Source of the DNA: Candidatus Rokuibacteriota bacterium
GTDB taxonomy: Bacteria > Methylomirabilota > Methylomirabilia > Rokubacteriales > CSP1-6
DNA: 64,000 bases
Direction: 5' to 3'
NCBI GenBank assembly: GCA_003220225.1
Contig: QHRU01000041.1
Span: 62,001 to 126,000, forward strand
A program made the position numbers and the translations under genes. Shown here piece by piece: positions 42,343 through 51,620 of this stretch (positions are counted from its first letter, which is position 1; each line of letters starts with the position of its first letter). The notes under the pieces were generated by a model that was given only the letters and a program-made list of their open reading frames with translations, ran no database searches and was not told the DNA's origin.

Positions 42343-44178
42343 ATGATCCCGGGTCGGCCGGTGGTTCAGGCACCGACGCTGCGCGAGAGCGACGCGGCCG
42401 CGCGGCCGGCCGGCAGCCACCGGGTGTGGCTGCGGGCGCTCGAGCTGACGGCGCCGATCACGAAGACGCCTGATCGCGTCTTGCCGACCGTGATCGACGA
42501 GCTCGCCGCGCACCTCGACGAGGCGCCGGCGCTCCTCTCCGACCGCGAGTCGCTGACCTATCGCGCGCTCACCGAGCGCGCGAACCGCTACGGCGGCTGG
42601 GCGCTCGAGCACGGCATTGGCACCGGGGACGCCGTGGCCCTGTTCATGCCGAACCGGCCCGAATACCTCGCCATCTGGCTCGGCGTCACGCGCGTCGGCG
42701 GTGTGGTGGCGCTCCTCAACACCAACCTGGCCGGCTCCGCGCTCGCCCACTGCATCGATCTCGTGGCGCCCCGGCACGTCATCGTGGCCGCCGAGCTGAT
42801 CGCTCCCTTCATGACGGCGCTGCCGCACCTGGCCGGAGCGGCCACGATCTGGGTCCACGGCACCGGTCACGACGACTTTCCGCGCGTCGATCTCGACGTC
42901 GACCGCCGCGCGGGCGAGCCGCTGGGCAGGGCCGACCGCCGGCCCCCGACCATCGAGGATCGGGCGCTCTACATCTATACCTCGGGCACGACCGGGCTGC
43001 CCAAAGCAGCCAGCGTCAGCCACTTCCGGTTGATGCAGTGGAGTCACTGGTTCGCCGGGTTGATGGACGTTCGCGGCGGCGATCGGATGTACGACTGCCT
43101 GCCGATGTATCACAGCGTCGGCGGCGTGGTGGCGCCGGGCGCGGCGCTCGTCGGCGGCGCGTCGGTGGCGCTCCGCGAAAAATTCTCGGCCCGCGACTTC
43201 TGGCGCGACGTCGTCCGCTGGGACTGCACGCTGTTCCAGTACATCGGCGAGCTGTGCCGCTACCTCCTGCACGCCGAGCCGACGGCGTGCGAGGCGGAGC
43301 ACCGGATCAGGCTGTGCTGTGGCAACGGGCTGCGGCCCGATGTCTGGGAAGACTTCAAGCGCCGGTTCGGCATTCCTCGGATCCTGGAGTTCTACGCCGC
43401 GACCGAGGGCAACGTCTCGATGTTCAACGTCGAGGGCAAGCCCGGCGCCATCGGTCGCATCCCCCCTTTTCTGGCGCATCGTTTCCCGGCGGCGCTGGTG
43501 CGATTCGACGTCGCCCGCGAGGCGCCGGCGCGGGACGCGCAGGGACGGTGCATCCGCTGTGCGACGAACGAAGTGGGAGAAGCGATCGGCAAGATCGTCG
43601 AGGACCCGTCGAACCCCGGCCGGCGCTTCGAGGCGTACACGAGCGAGGAGGCGACCGAGCAGAAGATCCTGCGCGACGTGTTCGAGCCGGGGGACGCCTG
43701 GTTTCGCACCGGCGACCTCATGCGGCGAGACGAGGACGACTACTACTACTTCATCGACCGTGTCGGCGACACCTTCCGCTGGAAAGGGGAGAACGTCGCC
43801 ACCCTGGAGGTCGCCGAGGCGATCTGCGCGTTTCCGGGGATCAGGGAGGCCAGCGTCTACGGCGTGGCCGTGCCGGGCGCCGACGGCCGTGCCGGCATGG
43901 CCGCCGTCGTGCTCGACGCCGAGCCGGATCTCGCGGCGTTGCGGGCTCACCTGATCGACCGGCTGCCCGGATACGCGCGCCCGCTGTTTCTGCGCATCCG
44001 GAGCGAGCTGGACGTGACGACCACGTTCAAGCACGCCAAGCACGAGCTGGTCCGCCAGGGCTACGACCCGGCGGCCAGCGCCGACGTCGTCTACTTCGAC
44101 GATCCGGAGCGCCGCGCCTTCGTCGGGCTCGACCAGGCGCTCTACGAGCGCATCCAGCGCGGCCGGATCCGTCTGTGA
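42343..44178 (+). CDS. FATP/FadD6-like acyl-CoA synthetase
   Basis: This 611-residue AMP-binding enzyme is close in layout to bacterial FATP-type very-long-chain acyl-CoA synthetases. It has YIYTSGTTGLPKAA, the family phrase CCGNGLRPDVWEDFKRRFGI, EFYAATEGNVSMFN, and DRVGDTFRWKGENVATLEVAEA. The C-terminus ends FKHAKHELVRQGYDP. It would activate a fatty or aryl acid with ATP and CoA. A first hydrophobic FATP segment is missing. It probably works with the shorter ligase upstream in the same pathway. Confidence 0.85.
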   Translation: MIPGRPVVQAPTLRESDAAARPAGSHRVWLRALELTAPITKTPDRVLPTVIDELAAHLDEAPALLSDRESLTYRALTERANRYGGWALEHGIGTGDAVALFMPNRPEYLAIWLGVTRVGGVVALLNTNLAGSALAHCIDLVAPRHVIVAAELIAPFMTALPHLAGAATIWVHGTGHDDFPRVDLDVDRRAGEPLGRADRRPPTIEDRALYIYTSGTTGLPKAASVSHFRLMQWSHWFAGLMDVRGGDRMYDCLPMYHSVGGVVAPGAALVGGASVALREKFSARDFWRDVVRWDCTLFQYIGELCRYLLHAEPTACEAEHRIRLCCGNGLRPDVWEDFKRRFGIPRILEFYAATEGNVSMFNVEGKPGAIGRIPPFLAHRFPAALVRFDVAREAPARDAQGRCIRCATNEVGEAIGKIVEDPSNPGRRFEAYTSEEATEQKILRDVFEPGDAWFRTGDLMRRDEDDYYYFIDRVGDTFRWKGENVATLEVAEAICAFPGIREASVYGVAVPGADGRAGMAAVVLDAEPDLAALRAHLIDRLPGYARPLFLRIRSELDVTTTFKHAKHELVRQGYDPAASADVVYFDDPERRAFVGLDQALYERIQRGRIRL

Positions 44179-44217
44179 CTCTCCGGGGCGGGCACGGGCT
44201 CACCGTGAGGTGAACAC

Positions 44218-45522
44218 ATGAGAGACGCGACGATCGCCATTCACACCGGGTACGACGTCGATCCGACGACGAAGTCGGTGGCCGTCCCGATCTATCAGAC
44301 CGTCGCCTATGCGTTCGACAGCGCCGACCACGGCGCCGCCCTGTTCAACCTCGAAGTCGACGGTTTTCGGTACAGCCGCATCAGCAACCCCACGACGGCG
44401 GTGCTGGAGCGGCGCGTGACCGCGCTGGAGGGCGGCGTGGACTCGCTGTGCGTGAGCAGCGGGCAGGCGGCGCTCAACTATGCCGCGCTCAACGTCAGCG
44501 AGCTTGGTTGCAACATCGTCTCCGTCCCCCAGCTGTACGGCACCACCTACACGCTCTTCGCGCACCTGCTTCCGAGCCAGGGAATCACCGTCCGCTTCGC
44601 CGAGTCCGATCGACCCGACGCCATCGAGCCGTTGATCGACGAGCGGACGCGCGCGGTCTTTTGCGAGAGCGTCGGCAATCCGGCGGGGAACATCTGCGAC
44701 ATCGCGGCGCTGGCCGAGGTCGCGCACCGGCACGGCGTGCCGCTCATCGTCGACAACACGGTGGCCACGCCGATCCTCTTGAAGCCGATCGACCATGGCG
44801 CCGACGTCGTGGTGCATTCCTTGACGAAGTTCATGGGCGGCCACGGCACCACCCTCGGCGGCATCATCGTCGACAGCGGGCGCTTCCCCTGGCGGGACCA
44901 CGCCCGCCGGTTCCCGATGTTCAACCAGCCGGACGCCTCCTATCACGGCCTCGTCTACGTCGACCATTTCGGGGCGGCCGCCTACATCGCGCGCTGCCGC
45001 AGCGTCTATCAACGGACGACCGGCGCCGTGCTGTCGCCCCTGAGCGCATTCTTGTTGCTGCAGGGCATCGAGACGGTGGCTCTGCGGGTCGAGCGCCACG
45101 TGGAGAACGCCCGGCGCGTCGCCGAATTCCTGCGCGGCGATGCGCGGGTGGCGTGGGTCAACTATGCCGGATTCCCCGAGAGCCCCTATCACGAGCTCGC
45201 GCAGCGATATCTCGGGGGCCGGGCGTGCTCGCTCTTCACCTTCGGGATCAAAGGCGGGTTCGAAGCCGGCAAGAAATTCTACGACGCGCTGGGGCTCGTC
45301 AAGCGGCTCGTCAACATGGGCGACGCCAAGTCGCTGGCCTGCCACCCGGCTTCGACCACGCACCGCCAGATGTCGGAGGACGAGCAGCGCAAGGCCGGCG
45401 TCCGGCCCGAGATGATCCGGCTCAGCATCGGCATCGAGCACGTCGACGACATCATCGCCGACCTCGATCAGGCACTCCAGGCGACGGGATCCGATTACGG
45501 GGGATTGCTGGCGGCGACGTAG
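44218..45522 (+). CDS. O-acyl-homoserine sulfhydrylase-like PLP enzyme (MetY/MetZ type)
   Basis: This 434-residue Cys/Met-metabolism PLP enzyme binds PLP through the Lys in VVHSLTKFMGGHG. YSRISNPTTAVLE, SSGQAAL and the C-terminal MIRLSIGIEHVDDI are family marks. MetY-type enzymes replace the acyl group of O-acyl-homoserine with sulfide, giving homocysteine; relatives do other gamma-replacements. A MetA-like acyltransferase gene follows 29 bases later, so the pair could make an activated homoserine and then substitute it. The extra genes around it argue for a specialised product. Confidence 0.9.
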   Translation: MRDATIAIHTGYDVDPTTKSVAVPIYQTVAYAFDSADHGAALFNLEVDGFRYSRISNPTTAVLERRVTALEGGVDSLCVSSGQAALNYAALNVSELGCNIVSVPQLYGTTYTLFAHLLPSQGITVRFAESDRPDAIEPLIDERTRAVFCESVGNPAGNICDIAALAEVAHRHGVPLIVDNTVATPILLKPIDHGADVVVHSLTKFMGGHGTTLGGIIVDSGRFPWRDHARRFPMFNQPDASYHGLVYVDHFGAAAYIARCRSVYQRTTGAVLSPLSAFLLLQGIETVALRVERHVENARRVAEFLRGDARVAWVNYAGFPESPYHELAQRYLGGRACSLFTFGIKGGFEAGKKFYDALGLVKRLVNMGDAKSLACHPASTTHRQMSEDEQRKAGVRPEMIRLSIGIEHVDDIIADLDQALQATGSDYGGLLAAT

Positions 45523-45551
45523 CACATCGGTCGTCTCCTGGAGGAACTCTC

Positions 45552-46511
45552 ATGGCCGTTCAATTACAGCGCGGGTCGCGTGAATCGGACGGGAGCGGTC
45601 TCACGATCGGTCTCGTCAACAACATGCCTGACGCGGCGCTTCAGGCGACCGAGCGACAGTTCGTCGCGCTGCTCGGGGCGGCGGCGGACGGCCTCACCGT
45701 GCGACTGGCACGCTATGCGTTGCCGGGCATCCCGCGAACGGACTGGGGGCGGGACTACGTGACCCGCTTCTATTCGCCGATCGAGGACCTCTGGGACAGC
45801 CACCTCGAAGGTCTCATCGTGACCGGGACCGAGCCGCGGTCGCCGAACCTCAAGGACGAGCCGTACTGGGCGAGCCTGATCAGCGTCCTGGAGTGGGCCG
45901 AGCACCACACGCACTCGGCGGTCTGGTCCTGCCTGGCCACCCACGCCGCGCTCCTGCACCTCGACGGCATCGCCCGCCGTCCGCTCGACGAGAAGCGGTT
46001 CGGGATCTTCGAGTGCGAGCGCGTCGCCGATCATCCGCTGACGGCCGACGCCCCGGCCCGGCTCCGGATGCCGCATTCCCGATGGAACGAGATCCCCGAG
46101 GACGCGTTGAGGTCGTGCGGCTACCGGGTGCTCACGCGGTCGGACGCGGCGGGCGTCGACGCGTTCGTGAAGCAGCGAAAGAGCCTGTTCGTGTTCTTCC
46201 AGGGCCACCCGGAATACGAAGCGCACACGTTGATGCTCGAGTATCGCCGGGACATCAAGAGGTTTCTCCTGCGGGAGCGTGACACCTACCCGACCATGCC
46301 GCAGGGCTATTTCGACGACGCCACCGTCGAGGCCTTGACCGTTCTGCGAGAGCGCGCGCTGGTGAACCGCCGCGAGGAGGTGCTCGCGGATTTCCCGACC
46401 GCGCTCGCGGCGGGGACGGTCACGAACACGTGGCGGACCACGGCGACGCGCGTCTATCGCAACTGGCTCGTGTACCTGTCCGCGCGCAAAGGGGCCAGGG
46501 CGGCGGCGTGA
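45552..46511 (+). CDS. Homoserine O-acyltransferase, MetA/HTS family
   Basis: This 319-residue glutamine-amidotransferase-like enzyme has catalytic Cys127 in VWSCLATHAALLHL and the His219/Glu221 pair in FFQGHPEYEAHTL. The segment MPHSRWNEIPEDAL is the family substrate site. It transfers an acetyl or succinyl group from CoA to homoserine; which acyl donor cannot be told by eye. GGAGGAACTC precedes the ATG. It overlaps the decarboxylase gene by GTGA, tying it to the cluster. Confidence 0.9.
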   Translation: MAVQLQRGSRESDGSGLTIGLVNNMPDAALQATERQFVALLGAAADGLTVRLARYALPGIPRTDWGRDYVTRFYSPIEDLWDSHLEGLIVTGTEPRSPNLKDEPYWASLISVLEWAEHHTHSAVWSCLATHAALLHLDGIARRPLDEKRFGIFECERVADHPLTADAPARLRMPHSRWNEIPEDALRSCGYRVLTRSDAAGVDAFVKQRKSLFVFFQGHPEYEAHTLMLEYRRDIKRFLLRERDTYPTMPQGYFDDATVEALTVLRERALVNRREEVLADFPTALAAGTVTNTWRTTATRVYRNWLVYLSARKGARAAA

Positions 46512-47872
46512 GCATGGCATTCGACGAGGTCCGGAGCCTGGCCGTGAAGCTCGAGTCCGACATCGCGAATGGGCCCATCGTCCCGACGGTGACGCCGCAC
46601 GAGATTCGCCGCCACCTCGCGGCGCGCTACGATTTCACGAACCCGATCGACCTCGATGAGGTCGTCGCCGACGTCGAGACGATGCTGCGGACGTGGCAGG
46701 TGCACGTCACCCACCCGCGTTACTTCGGCCTCTTCAATCCGAGCGTGACGGTGGCCTCGATCGTCGCGGATGCGCTGGTCGCGATGTACAACCCGCAGCT
46801 GGCGACCTGGCGGACGTCGCCGGCGGCGAACGAGATCGAGCGACACACCCTCGCATGGCTGCAGGACAAGTTCGGCTTGCCGCCCACGGCGATCGCGAGC
46901 TTCACGAGCGGCGGAGCGGAGGCCAATCTCTCGGCCGTCATCGTCGCCCTGACGCGGGCGTTCCCGGACTACGGGCAGCAGGGGCTGCGCGGGCTCCCCG
47001 TGTCGCCGACGATCTACCTGACCGGCGAGGCCCACCACTCGTTCCGCAAGATCGCCCACATGACCGGGCTCGGGCGCGCAGCGGTCCGGACGGTCGCCAC
47101 GGACCACCGTCTGACGATGGACCTCGGCGATCTCGCCCGACGCGTGGCCGCGGATCGACGAGACGGATGCGCGCCGTTCATGGTGGTCGGGACCGCGGGT
47201 ACGACGGGCGCCGGCGCGATCGACCCCTTGCCCGAGCTGGCGCGGTTCTGCCGCTCGGAGGACCTCTGGTTTCACGTCGATGCGGCGTGGGGCGGCGCCG
47301 CCATCGTCTCGCCGCGTCTCAAGCGCCACCTGGCCGGCATCGAGGCCGCCCACTCGATCACGTGCGACGCCCACAAGTGGTTCTCCGTGCCAATGGGCGC
47401 CGGGATGTTTTTTTGCCGGCATCGCGAGGCCGTCGACGAGGCGTTTCGTGCGGAGACCTCGTACATGCCGGGGAAGACGGCGGGACCGACTCACGATCCG
47501 TACACGACATCGGTCCAGTGGTCTCGACGGTTCATCGGGCTCAAGCTCTTCCTGGCCCTCGCGGAGCACGGCGAATCCGGGTACGTCGAGATGATCGAGC
47601 ACCAGACGCGCATGGGCGACGTGCTACGCGGCGCGCTGCAGCGCGCCGGGTGGCGCGTCGTCAACGCGACGCCGCTGCCGCTGGTGTGCTTTACGCGGGA
47701 CGGTCTCGACACCGCCCGGTTCCTGGCCGCCCTCTATCAGCGTCAGATCGCATGGATGTCCGAGGTCCGGCTCGCGGGTGGCGAACCGGTCCTCCGAGCG
47801 TGTGTCACAAGCTACCGCACGACCGAATCCGACGTCGAGTGGGTCGTGCGTGAAATGGGAAAGCTGGTATGA
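46508..47872 (+). CDS. PLP-dependent group II decarboxylase-like protein
   Basis: This 454-residue protein of the aromatic-amino-acid/glutamate decarboxylase fold has YFGLFNPSVTVASIVADALVAMYNPQLATW, SFTSGGAEANLSAV and the PLP lysine in SITCDAHKWFSVPMG. It probably decarboxylates an amino acid, or performs the related amine-oxidation or transamination some members catalyse. The GTG at 46508 overlaps the MetA-like stop (GTGA); an ATG six bases on is also possible. It is coupled to the copper-oxidase gene by ATGA. Confidence 0.88.
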   Translation: MSMAFDEVRSLAVKLESDIANGPIVPTVTPHEIRRHLAARYDFTNPIDLDEVVADVETMLRTWQVHVTHPRYFGLFNPSVTVASIVADALVAMYNPQLATWRTSPAANEIERHTLAWLQDKFGLPPTAIASFTSGGAEANLSAVIVALTRAFPDYGQQGLRGLPVSPTIYLTGEAHHSFRKIAHMTGLGRAAVRTVATDHRLTMDLGDLARRVAADRRDGCAPFMVVGTAGTTGAGAIDPLPELARFCRSEDLWFHVDAAWGGAAIVSPRLKRHLAGIEAAHSITCDAHKWFSVPMGAGMFFCRHREAVDEAFRAETSYMPGKTAGPTHDPYTTSVQWSRRFIGLKLFLALAEHGESGYVEMIEHQTRMGDVLRGALQRAGWRVVNATPLPLVCFTRDGLDTARFLAALYQRQIAWMSEVRLAGGEPVLRACVTSYRTTESDVEWVVREMGKLV

Positions 47873-49665
47873 AACGACGGGGTAAGCGACGAACAACGCT
47901 GGCCACGCTTCTGTTGACCCTACTCTTGTCCGCCGGTCTGTGGTCCTTCGCCGCGGAAGAGGCGACGGCGCAGGGCCAATGGACGACGCTGCCGTACCTG
48001 ATGCCGATCAATCCCATCCACATGGCGCTCATGCACAACGGCAAGGTGCTGATCGTCGCGGGATCGGGATACGACGCCTCGAACACCAGCTTCGAAGCCG
48101 GCGTGTGGGACCCGCAGACCGGGACGATCACCCGGCAACTGGTGGGATGGGACATGTTCTGCAACTCGATGGTGGTCCTGCCCGACGGCCGAGTCTTCGT
48201 CAACGGTGGGAATCTGAAATACAACCCCTTCCTCGGGGAGCCGCGGAACTCGGTGTTCGATCCCGCGACCGGTCAGTTCACGGACGTGGAAAACATGGCG
48301 CACGGACGCTGGTATCCGACGGCGACGACGCTCGGCGATGGCAGCGTGATGACGTTTTCGGGGTTGTCGGAGATCGGCTTGACGAATACGACGGTCGAGA
48401 TCTACCGCGTCGGTGCAGGGTGGAGTCCGGAATACGCGTCGGGCTGGGTTCCTCCCCTGTACCCGCGCATGCACCTCTTGCCCAATGGGAACGTCGTCGC
48501 GTCCGGTCCCACTCCCCAGACGATGATCTTCGACACGAGCACGAAGACCTGGTCCGCGGTGGCGTCGACCAATTACAGCGGAACGCGCCGGTATGGTTCT
48601 TCGGTGCTCCTGCCCCTCGGCCCTGCGGACGGATACACGCCGCGTGTGATGATCTTCGGCGGCGGGGATCCGGCCACCGCCACCACGGAGATCATCGACC
48701 TGTCGGCCCCCACGCCCCAGTGGCGGTACGGACCGCCGATGTCGCAGCCGCGGATCGAGATGAATGCGACCCTGCTGCCGAACGGGCGCGTGCTGGTCCT
48801 CGGCGGCTCCGCCCGCGACGAGGACGCGACGACGGCGAGCCTCAACGCGGACCTGTATGACCCCGAGACGAACACCTTCAGCTCGGCCGGGACGAATACC
48901 ATTCCGCGTCTGTACCACTCCAACGCATTGCTTCTTCCGGATGGGACCGTCGCGCTCCTCGGCAGTAACCCGAGGCAGGGGATCTACGAGCCGCACATCG
49001 AGATCTACTCCCCCGCGTACCTGTTCAACGTGGACGGCAGCCCCGCCACACGTCCGACCGTGACGGGTGTGCCGGGAGCGGTCACCTATGGCGCGACGTT
49101 CCAGGTGCAAACGCCGGATGCGGCCGCCATCTCCTCTGTGGTGCTGATGCGCCCCGGCTCGCCGACGCACGCGTTCGACCAGGATCAGCGGCTCGTGAGA
49201 GCGTCGTATACGGTCGGAGGCGGTGTGCTGAACGTGACCGCGCCTCCGAACGGTAACATCGCGCCGCCGGGCTACTACCTGCTCTTCATCGTGAACTCGG
49301 CAGGGGTGCCTTCGGTGGCGAGCTTTGTCCGGGTCACCGCGAACTTTTCTCTCTCGGCCGCGCCCGCCTCGAGCACCGTGTTGCCGGGAGAGAGCACGAG
49401 TTACACCGCCACCGTGGCGGGGACAGGCGCGACGGGAACCGTCACCTTCAGCGTGAGCGGCCTCCCCTCGGGTACCACCGCGACGTTCGATCCCACGTCG
49501 GTGAACGGCTCCGGCTCCACCATCATGAACGTCACGACCGGCCTCACGACGCCCCTGGGCACCTACCAGCTCACCATCACCGCCGACAACGGGGGAATCG
49601 TCGACCGCGCCACCGTCACCCTGGTCGTGGGACCACACGTGATGCCGGTGCCCGGTCTGAAGTGA
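47869..49665 (+). CDS. Secreted copper-radical oxidase (galactose/glyoxal oxidase-like)
   Basis: This 598-residue protein has a signal peptide (LATLLLTLLLSAGLWSFAAEEATAQ) and a kelch propeller. All five copper-radical positions are visible: Cys98 in DMFCNSM, Tyr149 in GRWYPTAT, Tyr349-His350 in PRLYHSNALLLPDG and His434 in SPTHAFDQDQR. A DUF1929-type domain follows, then a C-terminal Ig-like domain (about 497-590). Such enzymes oxidise alcohols or aldehydes with release of peroxide. Its ATGA overlap with the decarboxylase gene shows it belongs to the cluster. Secretion of a late-step enzyme is inferred. Confidence 0.88.
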   Translation: MKRRGKRRTTLATLLLTLLLSAGLWSFAAEEATAQGQWTTLPYLMPINPIHMALMHNGKVLIVAGSGYDASNTSFEAGVWDPQTGTITRQLVGWDMFCNSMVVLPDGRVFVNGGNLKYNPFLGEPRNSVFDPATGQFTDVENMAHGRWYPTATTLGDGSVMTFSGLSEIGLTNTTVEIYRVGAGWSPEYASGWVPPLYPRMHLLPNGNVVASGPTPQTMIFDTSTKTWSAVASTNYSGTRRYGSSVLLPLGPADGYTPRVMIFGGGDPATATTEIIDLSAPTPQWRYGPPMSQPRIEMNATLLPNGRVLVLGGSARDEDATTASLNADLYDPETNTFSSAGTNTIPRLYHSNALLLPDGTVALLGSNPRQGIYEPHIEIYSPAYLFNVDGSPATRPTVTGVPGAVTYGATFQVQTPDAAAISSVVLMRPGSPTHAFDQDQRLVRASYTVGGGVLNVTAPPNGNIAPPGYYLLFIVNSAGVPSVASFVRVTANFSLSAAPASSTVLPGESTSYTATVAGTGATGTVTFSVSGLPSGTTATFDPTSVNGSGSTIMNVTTGLTTPLGTYQLTITADNGGIVDRATVTLVVGPHVMPVPGLK

Positions 49666-49680
49666 GCGACTGAGGCGCCT

Positions 49681-50820
49681 ATGCGCATCTCCCGGAGACA
49701 CCTCCTCCGCCGACTCGCTGCGGGCGCCGTCGTCACCACGGCGATGCCCTTCATCGACGAGGCGTCGTGCGCCGCGGCGCCACGGTCCTCGAGCGCCCAT
49801 CGGCACGGTGGCCCGATTCGCCTGAACCTGAACGAGAACGCCTACGGTCCATCGGAACGAGCGGTCGCGACGCTGCGAGACAGCCTCGGCCTCGTGCACC
49901 GCTACCCGGACTCGGCCGACGCCCTGGTCGGCGAGATTGCGGCCCTCCATGGCGTCACGCGTGAGCGGGTCGTCCTGGGCTGCGGCTCCACGGAAATTCT
50001 GCGCATGGCCGCCGCGACATTTCTCGGGCCGCGGAAGAAGGTCGTCCTGGCGTCGCCGACGTTCGATCTGATCGCCGAGTACGCGCGAAGCGAGGGCGCC
50101 GAGGTGGCGACGGTTCCGCTCGACAAGCGGTACGCGCACGATCTCGACGCCATGCTGGCTCAGGCCGATGCCCCGGGGAGCCTCGTCTACATCTGCAACC
50201 CGAACAATCCCACCGGGAGCCTGACGCCGCGAACGGACCTGGAAGACTTCCTTCGCAAGCTTCCTTCGACGACCCGCGTGCTGATCGACGAGGCGTATCA
50301 CCACTACGCCGGCGCCTCAGCCGCGTATGCATCCTTCATCGATCGGCCGGTGGACGACCGCCGCGTCGTCGTGACGCGCACGCTCTCGAAGGTGTATGGC
50401 CTCGCCGGGTTGCGTGTAGGCTATGCGATTGCCGCCGTGGAGGTCGCGCGCGAGCTCGCTTCGCATCGGGTGCCGATGGACGTCAGTGTCCTCGCGTTGA
50501 GGGCGGGGGCGGCCGCCCTCTCCGATCTCGACCACGTCCGTCTCAGCGTGACGCGCAACGCGAATGACCGGCAGGAGTTCTACAACCAGGCCAATGCGCG
50601 CATGCTCCGGGTCATCGATTCGCACACGAACTTCTTCATGCTGAAGACCGGCGGGCACGCGAACGGGGCCATCGACCACTTGAAGAAGCACAACATCCTC
50701 GTGGCGCCGCCGATCCCTTCCATGGCGAAGTACATCAGGGTGTCCTTGAGCACGCCGCACGACATGGTCGAGTTCTGGCGGGTCTGGGACCTCATGCCGG
50801 CGCACCACATGGAGATGTAG
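49681..50820 (+). CDS. Exported histidinol-phosphate aminotransferase-like PLP enzyme
   Basis: This 379-residue fold-type I aminotransferase has IRLNLNENAYGPSE, YICNPNNPTGSL, DEAYHHYAG and the PLP lysine in TRTLSKVYGLAGLRVGYA. It begins with RISRRHLLRRLAAGAVVTTAMP, a twin-arginine signal, so it is probably exported in folded form with its cofactor. That is unusual for an aminotransferase. It follows the secreted copper oxidase gene by 15 bases and ends the cluster at a strong terminator, suggesting that both act outside the cytoplasm. Confidence 0.88.
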   Translation: MRISRRHLLRRLAAGAVVTTAMPFIDEASCAAAPRSSSAHRHGGPIRLNLNENAYGPSERAVATLRDSLGLVHRYPDSADALVGEIAALHGVTRERVVLGCGSTEILRMAAATFLGPRKKVVLASPTFDLIAEYARSEGAEVATVPLDKRYAHDLDAMLAQADAPGSLVYICNPNNPTGSLTPRTDLEDFLRKLPSTTRVLIDEAYHHYAGASAAYASFIDRPVDDRRVVVTRTLSKVYGLAGLRVGYAIAAVEVARELASHRVPMDVSVLALRAGAAALSDLDHVRLSVTRNANDRQEFYNQANARMLRVIDSHTNFFMLKTGGHANGAIDHLKKHNILVAPPIPSMAKYIRVSLSTPHDMVEFWRVWDLMPAHHMEM

Positions 50821-50832
50821 TCGTGCGAGAGC

Positions 50833-50862
50833 GGAAGGGGCCCTCGGTCGAGGGCCCCTTCC
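50833..50862. terminator. Strong bidirectional hairpin terminator
   Basis: A perfect 14-bp stem (GGAAGGGGCCCTCG and its complement) closes over GT. It lies 12 bases past the aminotransferase stop and just beyond the 3' end of the convergent BON-protein gene. It cleanly marks the end of the biosynthetic cluster. Confidence 0.8.
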
Positions 50863-50869
50863 GACCAGC

Positions 50870-51427
50870 CTAGCTCTTCAGCTGCAGCTCGTTCCTGACC
50901 GCACGCACGCCTTGGATCTTGCGCGCCATCTCGACCGCCCGGTCCTTGGCCTTCGCGTTCGGCACCGTGCCCATCAGGGTGACCATGCCGTTGTCCGCGC
51001 GCACCCGGATGCTGGCCCCTTTGAGCTGCTCGTCCGCGTCGAGGCGATCGCGGACCGCCTTGGTGACGACATCGTCCTTCTCGTCCAGCGCCTTGCGCTT
51101 CGGTTCGGGAACGATCTCGAGCGTGTTGCGAACCGACCTGACGCCGTCGATGCGTTTCGTGATCTCTTCCGCGGCGTTCCGCTCCTCGCCCGAGCCGACC
51201 TTGCCCCGCAGCGTCACCACACCCCTCTGCGTCTCCACCTTGATCCGACGGGCCTTGACCCGGCCGTCCGTCACGAGCGCCGTCTTGGTCTTGGAGGTGA
51301 TCCAGGAGTCCTTGATCTCCTGCCCGGCGCCGCCCTTCGACTCCGCCGGCGCCGACGTCTGGGCAGGGCTCACGGCAGGCCAGGCGATCAGCACTGTCAA
51401 CACCAGAAAAGTAAGAGCGATTTTCAT
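50870..51427 (-). CDS. Periplasmic protein with two BON domains (OsmY-like)
   Basis: This 185-residue exported protein has a signal peptide (IALTFLVLTVLIAWPAVSPAQ). Two BON repeats follow: IKDSWITSKTKTALVTDGRVKARRIKVETQRGVVTLRGKV... and VVTKAVRDRLDADEQLKGASIRVRADNGMVTLMGTV, each ending GVR(S/A)VRN. BON domains bind phospholipid or protect the envelope under osmotic stress. The ATG at 51427 begins the signal and is preceded by a GGGGG run. Confidence 0.88.
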   Translation of the reverse strand: MKIALTFLVLTVLIAWPAVSPAQTSAPAESKGGAGQEIKDSWITSKTKTALVTDGRVKARRIKVETQRGVVTLRGKVGSGEERNAAEEITKRIDGVRSVRNTLEIVPEPKRKALDEKDDVVTKAVRDRLDADEQLKGASIRVRADNGMVTLMGTVPNAKAKDRAVEMARKIQGVRAVRNELQLKS

Positions 51428-51620
51428 GGAGGCCCCCTTTCCTGACGGGCTGGTGTCCAAAGGGTGTGCCAAGTCGGGGGCCTCTAGCGGTTTCGTTTAT
51501 TTATCGGGGAGTTCCGCAGCGCGGGGTGCCCGCCCGATGAGGTGGACGCACGCTCGTCGTGTCAGCTGCCTGTCACGTCCTCCCAGCCCACGACGCTTTT
51601 GGCACCCGCAAGATGCTTCG
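51428..51620. other. Intergenic gap
   Basis: No gene, hairpin or strong promoter is recognised in this 190-base gap between two minus-strand units. The slightly AT-richer run CGTTTATTTATCGG (51493-51506) may hold the promoter of the BON-protein gene. Confidence 0.35.

Noticed and set aside
44218-46511. The MetY/MetA pair as an ordinary methionine operon
   Set aside because: Kept as an alternative, but the pair is tightly embedded among an HDO, two ligases, a decarboxylase and secreted oxidases. The GTGA/ATGA couplings favour a specialised pathway.
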